Position numbers and translations under genes: made by a program
Shown: one piece after another, positions 7,075 through 13,256 of the stretch
Layout of the letters: each line of letters starts with the position of its first letter
Position numbering within the stretch: the first letter of the stretch is position 1
Notes under the pieces: generated by a model
Databases searched by the model: none
Told to the model about the DNA's origin: nothing
What the model saw: only the letters and a program-made list of their open reading frames with translations
Source: Candidatus Altimarinota bacterium
Lineage (GTDB): Bacteria; Patescibacteria; JAEDAM01; BD1-5; UBA2023
Direction of reading: 5' to 3'
NCBI GenBank assembly: GCA_018457335.1
Contig: JAGYHI010000025.1
Span: 1 to 13,310, forward strand
DNA: 13,310 nucleotides

Positions 7075-8891
7075 AAGTTCATTTTAAATTGTACTCCCGC
7101 TTGATAATCAGTTTCTCGGCCTCTTTCTTGTACAGCATTTCCATAAAAAGAAATATTAGTATTTTCACTTAAATCATATCAAAATTTTCCTGAATATGTG
7201 TTTGTTTTTGCGACAAATGGATTGTCACCAGGATTGAGATGGCTCGCTTCAAAAGAAGCAGTGAAATCCTTATAGCGTCCTTCGATACCAGCAGAAATTT
7301 CTTGTCATTTTAGAGAGTTTTTATATTCGGCACTTCATTTGATCCAAGTCGATTCATTTGGCTTATAAGTGACACTTCATTTTGCTGAATATTTTTCGTA
7401 AGGCACTATGCTTCATCCTCCGATATTTTTGGTATCAAAATCAGCTCAAATACCCAGTTCTCCAGAGACGCGCAGCACATCCGAGAGAGCATGATCGATT
7501 TTTAATTTTCCTCCAACTTCCTCTTTGATATCCGCATAATTTGTTTCTTCTCCACTCAAAAATTCTTCCCCTATAAAACCATCGACTGATCCTGCGATAG
7601 TTCATTTGACTTGAGTTTTATCGTCTTTATAAAGTACTTTGTCATATCCAATAAGTGCAGATCCGCCAATAGTGGTTTTTTCTATACCATTTATAGAATT
7701 GAGATTTGTGCGATTTGCAAGGACCTTTCCATAGAAAGTTCCATATTTTGTGTCGAGATATTTCGAAATTCCTCATCAGATACTAGTAAAATTTTGATAT
7801 TCATTTTTTCCAGTACCATAATACACCTGAAAATCAGTTCCTCCTTCAGTCTTGTAACTTGCAATATGCTTTTGCAGTCCATCAGCGACTGTATTTTCAT
7901 AAGAAAATCCCGATTTTTTATTTTTTTGATTTTCCAAATCTTCCATAGTATCGAGTGTATCTCCTTCTCAAAGCACAGAATTTATCTGCGTAAACATTTT
8001 TTCTATATCGGTTTGAAAGGTTCCTATAATATTCCCATCAGCATCACTGACAGCTTCGCTAAAATCTATTGATCATTTTGTTGCCAAGTATCTTTTTTGT
8101 AAATCTCTCAAATTTTTTCATTCATAGATTGTTCCGTAATCAATCAAAAAATATTTATCATCAGAAATTTTTGCCCAAGTAATAGCATGTCGTCAAGTAG
8201 AATTAGTGCTTACAACTCCAGCTTTGATTCAGAGAGAATCCAGTACTTTTGCACCTTCCCGATGGATATGTCGACAAACTCCTGCGACATCTCCGTTTCG
8301 GAGTTTATTCCAATAATCTTGTGTCGAAATATCACTGGAGTCATTACCGTTAATCATGTCATAGTCGTAAGTATAACTTCCATTATAAGCGGTCAAGGCT
8401 CTTGCAATTTCTATTTTTTCTTTGGTGCTAAAATTTTGCTCTTGATCCATTTTTTTAAAGATATCGAGCGGACTGTCTGTTGGCTGGACATTTTTCAAGG
8501 CATTTTTAAATTTTTCACTCAATCATGGAGCATCAGGAAAAAGCGCAGCGGCAACAGCCTCTTCTGCGTCAGAGTATAAATTATATGTTTCTATACTATT
8601 AGATTGTCAGAGTGCAAAATTATTTATTGATTGCAGGCCACCCATGTTATTTACTTGATTTATGCTATATCCATCCAAAAAAATAGAATCCATACTATCC
8701 CTTGTATAGGATACATTATTTGCAAAAAGAGAACGAGTTTCCATTTCTACACTAGTGATTTGATTTTGTAAATTACTGATCTGTTCTTGGTTTTCTATAA
8801 AAATATTTGACTCAAGATTATCTTGAGTTTCTGTAGAAGTTGTAATATTTATAGTCTCAAATCATTCGTTATTAAAAGTATTTGCTCACAT
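7071..8891 (-). CDS. Transglutaminase-like protein with beta-barrel-like C-terminus
   Basis: 606 residues, open only under code 25 (18 UGA glycines), with a TAA stop. Residues 1-60 are polar and include a possible short coiled coil (ENQEQISNLQNQI). Residues 60-190 are helical. Around 200-255 a transglutaminase-like cysteine core is visible: GVC (Cys206), GRHA (His235) and LIDYGT (Asp251), with spacing that fits the Cys-His-Asp triad of papain-like transglutaminase folds. From about 370 the sequence becomes a series of alternating, glycine-rich amphipathic strands with short turns. It ends in the phenylalanine MNF, as outer-membrane beta-barrels do. No signal peptide is present, and an in-frame TAA just upstream rules out a longer start. 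A weak AAGA lies before the ATG, and the preceding gene ends 12 bases away. The coding assignment is strong; the function is inference. Confidence 0.82.
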
Positions 8892-8903
8892 ATTTCTTAA
8901 AAA

Positions 8904-9227
8904 TTAAACATATAAATTTTGTAATTCTACTGCTTTTTCTTGTGCTTCTTGCAAATGTATTTTTCGCATTTTTTCTTTTATATCCTGAAATTTTTTCTGC
9001 TCAGGGTGGAAAATATAATTATATTCCTTAAGGATTGGTCCCATTTGAGAAATGTATTGATTACGGATGTAAGCAAGTCATTTTTGTTCATTTTCTAAAA
9101 TACGAATTGTCGCCAAAGTTTTATTTGGATGCCTCTGATTGTATTTATAGATTTTATTTTTTTCGATTGGATCAAAAGCTTTACTTTCCTGCAAGAGGCA
9201 AAAGAGATGAAAAATATTTGAAAACAT
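8904..9227 (-). CDS. Small helical protein of unknown function, 107 residues
   Basis: Not recognised. It is open under code 25 with one UGA glycine and ends in TAA. The N-terminus MFSNIFHLFCLLQES is mildly hydrophobic but short for a membrane helix. The rest is charged and helical, with the C-terminal third (from about 70) a likely coiled coil rich in Lys, Glu and Gln (KKFQDIKEKMRKIHLQEA). It lies 12 bases upstream of the transglutaminase-like gene on the same strand and has its own -10 box, so the two form one transcription unit. It could be an accessory or chaperone-like partner of the larger protein. That role is suggested only by position. T precedes its ATG and there is no Shine-Dalgarno. 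Confidence 0.65.
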
Positions 9228-9251
9228 AATTTTCTAGATATAAAAATAAAT

Positions 9252-9257
9252 ATTATA
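9252..9257 (-). promoter_or_regulatory. -10 box of the reverse two-gene unit
   Basis: A perfect reverse-strand TATAAT (9252-9257) lies 24 bases before the ATG at 9227. No good -35 is visible at the usual distance; an A-rich tract lies there instead. Confidence 0.4.
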
Positions 9258-9349
9258 CTACTAGTCTAGCATATTTTTTAAAAAAATGCAAATAGTTTTA
9301 TTGATTTTGAAATAATATTTTTTGAGAGCTTTGTCTAAAAAAATAAACT

Positions 9350-9431
9350 ATACTATAAAGAGTATATCTGGCAAGACAAGTTTTGGATTTTCATTTGCAA
9401 AAATATACAATAAAGAGTATAATTGCAAAGA
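9350..9431 (+). repeat. Pair of imperfect 27-bp direct repeats before ppk2
   Basis: Copy 1 (9350-9376) and copy 2 (9405-9431) agree at 22 of 27 positions and lie 55 bp apart. The core AATAAAGAGTATA, or TATAAAGAGTATA, is shared. Copy 1 includes a perfect inverted repeat, TATACT and AGTATA around a 6-bp spacer; copy 2 has one arm changed. Copy 2 overlaps the ppk2 -10 box, so the repeats may be binding sites for a regulator or a duplicated promoter. Confidence 0.5.
9395..9423 (+). promoter_or_regulatory. Probable ppk2 promoter
   Basis: TTGCAA (9395-9400), a 17-bp spacer and a perfect TATAAT (9418-9423) lie 32 bases before the ATG at 9456. A second, weaker pair lies upstream: TTGTCT, a 17-bp spacer and TATAAA, the latter inside repeat copy 1. 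Confidence 0.6.
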
Positions 9432-9455
9432 TATATTTTCTTCAAAAAAATTACT

Positions 9456-10622
9456 ATGAAATTATTTAATATTACTGATATTTTTAATAATATCGTCACG
9501 ATGAGTCCAGCGACTTTAGAGGCTTTTCACGACTCACTTCGTGACCACTACAAAGAGCTTATAAAGGATGGTGACCTCGATAATCTACGTGTTTTGCGAA
9601 ATAGAATGCAAGTCATTCTTGAAAAAAATGCTCAGAAATTTAGCGAAAAAGAACTCGTAAAAATTAAAAAAATCGAAAAACTTTTTAAAAAAATAAATGT
9701 ATCCATTGAAAAAATGGAATCTGTCATCCATAAAGATGAGGAGCTGGTTGATATCGTAAAAGAGATTGAAAAAAAATATAAACCACGAAAAAGTCTTCCG
9801 GAAAAGAAAAAAGATACACATGTACTTGTAGCGAAGAAAAAAGAATCTATCGAATACGAAAAAGAACTCATTCAGCTTCAAATCGAACTCGCAAAACTTC
9901 AAAAACATATCATCAAAACTTGAAAAAAATTGCTTGTGATTTTTGAAGGAAGAGATGCAGCAGGAAAAGGAGGAACTATCAAGCGATTTATGGAGCATCT
10001 AAATCCACGAAATGCTCGTGTGGTAGCACTCCAAAAACCGACAGATATTGAGCGAGGGCAGTGGTATTTTGAGCGATATGTACGACATCTACCAAATGAA
10101 TGAGAAATGGTATTTTTCGATCGATCCTGGTACAATCGAGCTGGTGTTGAGCCAGTTATGGGTTTTGTCGGTCAAAAAGACTACGAGCGATTTATGCAAA
10201 ATGTTCCAACCTTTGAAAAATTTCTTGTCGACTCAAAAACTGTAATCGTAAAATTTTATTTCTCAGTCTCAAAAGAAGAGCAGGCAGCACGCTTTGAGGA
10301 GCGACGTACCAATCCTTTGAAACAATTCAAACTTTCACCAATTGACCAATATTCACAAAAACTCTGGGATCGCTATTCACTTGCTGAGTATAAAAATTTT
10401 ACACGCACGAGTAGTAAGCATGCGCCTTGGACGATTATTTATAGTGATGATAAGAAAAAAGCACGACTGAATGCACTTAAATATCTCCTTTCAAAATTTA
10501 ACTATCCAGATAAAATCGAAAGTGACATTTTAAAAATTAATGAAGATATTGTAGATACTGCTGAAAATTACACCAAAAAACTCAAAAAAGAAATTGATGA
10601 GAAAAAGAGTTTGTTTGAATAA
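9456..10622 (+). CDS. ppk2: Polyphosphate kinase 2 with long coiled-coil N-terminus
   Basis: PPK2 enzymes transfer phosphate between polyphosphate and nucleotides in the cytoplasm. The 388-residue product needs two UGA glycines, Gly156 and Gly216, and ends in TAA. The catalytic domain starts at about 155. Its Walker A is [11 protein letters not shown] (163-173) with Lys171. The Walker B/lid region is [15 protein letters not shown] (214-228). Conserved basic lid residues and the [14 protein letters not shown] segment follow. The first 150 residues are extra compared with most single-domain PPK2s and are very Lys/Glu-rich with heptad character (about 60-150). The ATG at 9456 was preferred over an in-frame TTG at 9423 because that TTG overlaps the -10 box. 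Substrate class (ADP, GDP or AMP) cannot be read by eye. A terminator follows 8 bases after the stop. Confidence 0.92.
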
Positions 10623-10630
10623 AATATTAA

Positions 10631-10659
10631 AAAAAGACAAGAATCGCTCTTGTCTTTTT
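10631..10659. terminator. Bidirectional intrinsic terminator
   Basis: A 12-bp perfect stem, AAAAAGACAAGA (10631-10642) with TCTTGTCTTTTT (10648-10659), has loop ATCGC. It has A- and T-runs on both flanks and lies between the convergent ppk2 and M15 peptidase genes, 3 bases from the stop of the latter. Confidence 0.88.
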
Positions 10660-10662
10660 CGT

Positions 10663-11382
10663 TTAGTATTCGGATAGATTTTTATACATTTGAATGAGTC
10701 GTGTGTAATTCCAGTCGAGTTCGTGCAGTCTGGTGGCCAAATCAACTCCGACATAGCGCCAATGCCATGGCTCAGGATTGTAGCCGTCTTCTTTATATCC
10801 ATATTTATAGCTCAGTACCCATCCATATTTGTATGCGTTTTCTTTGAGCCAGTTGACATATCCGACATAGCGTGGATTTGAGTAAAATTCACTTTGACTT
10901 GATGGATCAAAAAGATCCAGAGCGAGTCAAAGCTGATGTTCACTATGTCCTGGAAGTGCACAAAAAGGCCCATCATCACATCGTCCAAGGTCCCAAAGCC
11001 GCTTTTGATATTCATAATCTCGAAAAGCACTGACGACGACAATTTTTGTCTCAAATTTTTCATAAAAATCTTTTGCAAGTGCATCAAGATATGGTTTTAT
11101 ATCACTACGAATACGACTGTGTCGACCGGCTTGATCAATAAGACTACCACTGACAGATACAAGCTGAGGTTTATATTTTTTATAGTTGAGGGGGTATGTT
11201 GGATTTACAAATTTTTTAAAATCCTCGTCCGATTGTTTTGAGATTCCATCATAAAATCCTCGCATTGACCAGATTTGTTGCGGAGAAAATTGTGCATTTT
11301 TTTCTGCTAAACTTATTTTTGGGAAAAAAAATATCACAAAAAACAAAAAAGAAATTATGAAGAATATATAATTTTTAAACAT
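10663..11382 (-). CDS. Secreted D-alanyl-D-alanine carboxypeptidase, M15B (VanY-like)
   Basis: Zinc peptidase that trims the terminal D-Ala from peptidoglycan stem peptides, outside the membrane. The 239-residue product starts with a signal peptide ending ISLA at about residue 26. The zinc and catalytic motifs are complete. SEHQLGLALD gives His149 and Asp156 (with Gly152 encoded by UGA), and EPWHW gives catalytic Glu204 and zinc ligand His207. The preceding segment VVVSAFRDYEYQ is the family's S-x-x-R block. Read with the standard code, the protein would end at the UGA and lose Asp156, Glu204 and His207. Its ATG lies 4 bases after the corA stop, so the two are transcribed together and probably translationally coupled. 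A longer TTG start at 11424 would overlap corA and bury the signal peptide. Confidence 0.92.
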
Positions 11383-11386
11383 AAAA

Positions 11387-12283
11387 TTAGTGTTTTTTTC
11401 GGAGATAAATAATAAGAAGCCCAAGACAAAATATACTCACAAAAATCAGTGTTCACCATATTGCTACATCTGAAAAATGTCCATTTTTTGTATTCATACC
11501 AAAAAAGCTTGTCGCCAGCGTCAAGGGAAGCATAAAGGCTGAAAAAATCGTCAAATATTTCATTGTGATATTGGTTTCAAGATCGAAAATACTTTTGAGA
11601 GCATCTTCGAGCGAGTCGAGATTTTCTTCGATGATTTGGATTTCGAGAAAAATTTTATCAAGTTTATCTTCGAGATTTTCAAAGTAGAGTTCAACTTCAT
11701 TAGAAAACCGTCGCTTCATATGAAATTCTATCAATTTCAAAACAGAAATTTGAGGTTGCATCATATGTTTTAGTGTGATGATATTTCGTTTTTTAATCAT
11801 TATCTCATGAATCGTTTTTGTATTTCGTGTCGAGAAAACTTGCTTTTCGAGTTTCTTGATATCCATACTAAAAAATTTGAGCATTTTCGTTGTTTTGTCT
11901 AAAAAATTCTCGATAATATCATAGAGAATAAAAGCTGGAGAAATAGTTTTATTTTCTTTATCTCTCTGAATATATTTATTTTGTACTTTTTGGAGCGTGT
12001 ATGATCGGTAGTATCGAAAGGTAATGAGATACTCTTTTGAGATAAATATATTGAGCTCGTTAGCAAGATACCGTTGAGTTTTTTTATCAAATTTTGGAAA
12101 ATAGAGTACAATAAAAAGATAATCATCATATGGATCGAGTCGAGTCTGTTGATTTTCTTCGAGGATAGCCTCTCGGTCAAGCTCGTGAAAATCATATTTC
12201 TTAAAGATTTTTTCAATATATTTTACATCTGGATTTTCTTTGTCTATCCAGATTTTATCAAGATGTGAATGTTGATGTTTCAT
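11387..12283 (-). CDS. corA: CorA-family magnesium transporter
   Basis: Homopentameric inner-membrane channel for Mg2+ (or Co2+/Ni2+). The 298-residue product has the typical layout: a cytoplasmic N-terminal alpha/beta domain (about 1-130), a long helical stalk (about 130-240) with many charged residues, then two C-terminal membrane helices (about 240-260 and 275-295). The selectivity motif GMN lies at 262-264, as FGMN rather than the more common YGMN. One UGA encodes Gly277 at the start of helix 2; a standard-code reading would remove that helix. It ends in TAA after RKKH. No Shine-Dalgarno is present; the leader is pyrimidine-rich and shares ACTTTCTCTAT with the mltG leader. A hairpin sits 14 bases before the ATG. 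It is the first gene of a pair with the M15 peptidase. Confidence 0.93.
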
Positions 12284-12297
12284 AGATAGAGAAAGTA

Positions 12298-12322
12298 AAA
12301 AAAGAGTGGTTCACTCTTTTTT
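12298..12322 (-). terminator. Terminator-like hairpin between tRNA-Leu and corA
   Basis: An 11-bp perfect stem, AAAAAAGAGTG (12298-12308) with CACTCTTTTTT (12312-12322), has a 3-base loop and is followed on the reverse strand by a T-run. It suits a terminator for the tRNA-Leu transcript. Because it ends only 14 bases before the corA ATG, any transcript reaching corA from upstream must pass through it. Confidence 0.65.
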
Positions 12323-12383
12323 GTATTTTATAGTACGACTTTTTTATAAGGGACTTTTTTGTGACTTTTGTTGATTATTATAT

Positions 12384-12469
12384 TGGTGCCCAGAGCGGGA
12401 CTTGAACCCGCATGCTCATAGGAGCAGGGGATTTTGAGTCCCCCGTGTCTACCATTCCACCATCTGGGC
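12384..12469 (-). tRNA. tRNA-Leu (anticodon CAA)
   Basis: The reverse strand folds as a class II tRNA. The 7-bp acceptor stem is GCCCAGA (12463-12469) with TCTGGGC (12388-12394), followed by an encoded ACCA (12384-12387). The anticodon stem-loop GGGGA-CTCAAAA-TCCCC places CAA at 34-36 after T33, so it reads UUG. A long variable arm (TGCTC-CTAT-GAGCA) and a T-arm with GGGTTCAAGTCCC confirm leucine. The encoded CCA means no tail addition is needed. Confidence 0.95.
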
Positions 12470-12472
12470 TTT

Positions 12473-12636
12473 AAGGAAAGTTCCTATTATTTCCTTTGAA
12501 GCAAAAATAATTTTTTCTGGGAATTATTTTTTCAAATATTTTTGTCTATATATACATAAACAAAAATATTTTTACAAAAATTCCTCAAAAAAACTTAATT
12601 TTTCTTTTTACCAAGGAAATAATAGGAGCTTTCCTT
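12473..12636. repeat. 164-bp element bounded by 24-bp inverted repeats
   Basis: The left arm (12473-12496) and right arm (12613-12636) are inverse complements except for one base. Each arm is itself partly palindromic, starting AAGGAAA and ending TTTCCTT, or nearly so. Inside is a second perfect inverted repeat, AAATATTTTTGT (12534-12545) with ACAAAAATATTT (12560-12571), and a smaller one around 12505-12530. The whole could fold as one long cruciform or look like a small non-autonomous mobile element (MITE). It begins 3 bases 5' of the tRNA gene. No open frame or clear target duplication is seen. Confidence 0.6.
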
Positions 12637-12639
12637 GAT

Positions 12640-12800
12640 ATCGAGATTGAAATTTTTCCCCGTGCACCCCACTTGTGTGTCGTGCCGACTTTGTCGGACA
12701 CTCGCACTCGGGAGTATGGCTTTCAAATATTCGCTTACGTTCATTTTGAACCGCGCTTCTACGCATTTCACTTTTCTGGGCAAAATTTTCCCACCTATTG
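12640..12800. other. GC-rich island with several hairpins, no convincing gene
   Basis: Bases 12661-12720 are 62 percent G+C (37 of 60), against far lower values on both sides. Local hairpins include CCGAC-TTT-GTCGG (12685-12697), TTCAAA with TTTGAA (12722-12727 and 12745-12750), and a quasi-palindrome around GGGCAAAATTTTCCC (12778-12792). Several frames on both strands are open because stops are rare in GC-rich sequence, but no translation resembles a known protein. It may be a structured RNA, an intergenic repeat or a remnant of transferred DNA. Confidence 0.45.
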
Positions 12801-12844
12801 TATGAAAAAACCACAATAAGTCAAAGCAAAAATTCACTTTTTTA

Positions 12845-12877
12845 AAATAAAAAGAAAAGGGAGTCTAGACTCCCTTT
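12845..12877 (-). terminator. Terminator of the small basic protein gene
   Basis: A 22-bp perfect palindrome (12856-12877) forms a 9-bp stem, AAAGGGAGT with ACTCCCTTT, and loop CTAG. On the reverse strand it is followed by TTCTTTTTATTTT. It lies 39 bases after the stop of the gene at 12917-13165. Confidence 0.78.
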
Positions 12878-12882
12878 GTGTA

Positions 12883-12904
12883 AAAATTTTCTGCAGAAAA
12901 TTTT
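12883..12904. repeat. Second 22-bp perfect palindrome
   Basis: AAAATTTTCTG (12883-12893) is followed directly by its exact complement CAGAAAATTTT (12894-12904). It lies 5 bases from the terminator palindrome and 12 bases beyond the stop of the small basic protein gene. Confidence 0.7.
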
Positions 12905-12916
12905 CTCTTTTGAGGT

Positions 12917-13165
12917 TTATGCGTGGACATATTTTTTGTGGAATGCATTATAAAATCTTTTATAAACTTCAGCTCTTTCAGAGGGGTTAAGTTCTGCAAG
13001 TTTTGATTTATTTTTTTCTTTGAAAAGTTTTTTCCAAGCTTCAAAGATAGTCCAGTAATAACCTTTTTTCATAGGTCGCATTACAGATTGCTCTGATTCC
13101 TCTCTTTTCTCAGAAACGATTTCATTTATGTTTAATTCCTTAATAGTCACGAGTATATAAGACAT
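12917..13165 (-). CDS. Small basic protein of unknown function, 82 residues
   Basis: Not recognised. The product is soluble, lysine- and glutamate-rich and probably all-helical after a short N-terminal beta segment (MSYILVTIKEL). Its conserved-looking core is MKKGYYWTIFEAWKKLFKEK (32-51), followed by NPSERAEVYKRFYNAFHKKY. No membrane helix, signal peptide or cysteine is present. It has the best Shine-Dalgarno in the window (GGAGGT, 5 bases before ATG), a near-consensus promoter and its own terminator, the layout of a well-expressed single gene. Small size and basic charge would suit an RNA-binding or ribosome-associated protein, but the sequence does not match ribosomal protein bS21 or another family I know. 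It ends in TAA with no UGA. Confidence 0.75.
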   Translation of the reverse strand: MSYILVTIKELNINEIVSEKREESEQSVMRPMKKGYYWTIFEAWKKLFKEKNKSKLAELNPSERAEVYKRFYNAFHKKYVHA

Positions 13166-13170
13166 ATATT

Positions 13171-13176
13171 ACCTCC
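13171..13176 (-). promoter_or_regulatory. Strong Shine-Dalgarno of the small basic protein gene
   Basis: GGAGGT on the reverse strand, 5 bases before the ATG at 13165. It fixes that start and shows that the ribosomes retain a functional anti-Shine-Dalgarno, although most genes here have no such site. Confidence 0.85.
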
Positions 13177-13212
13177 GGTTTGTGTTGCTATCCAGAATTA
13201 GATAGTTTGTTT

Positions 13213-13240
13213 ACTATATGATTTTTTGTAGAAAAGTCAA
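13213..13240 (-). promoter_or_regulatory. Promoter of the small basic protein gene
   Basis: Reverse-strand TTGACT (13235-13240), a 16-bp spacer and TATAGT (13213-13218). The transcript would carry a leader of about 40 nt containing a small hairpin, CTATC with GATAG, before the Shine-Dalgarno. Confidence 0.65.
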
Positions 13241-13256
13241 ATTTTTTGTATGAAAA

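Noticed and set aside
9350..9431. Start of a CRISPR array
   Set aside because: Only two imperfect copies, one spacer, and the second copy lies on a promoter; no array follows.
9423..9455. TTG start for ppk2 giving 11 extra residues
   Set aside because: The TTG overlaps the TATAAT -10 box, so it would not be in the transcript.
11383..11424. Upstream TTG start for the M15 peptidase
   Set aside because: It would overlap the end of corA and place 14 residues before the signal peptide.
12760..12773. Reverse-strand GTGAAATGCGTAGA, identical to a conserved 16S rRNA segment
   Set aside because: Flanking bases do not match 16S rRNA on either side, so it is not an rRNA fragment by eye; a chance match is likely.
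12595..12837. Reverse-strand reading frames of 68-80 codons over the GC-rich island
   Set aside because: Two overlapping frames and a forward frame are all open, none has a Shine-Dalgarno or recognisable content, and openness is explained by the local GC content.
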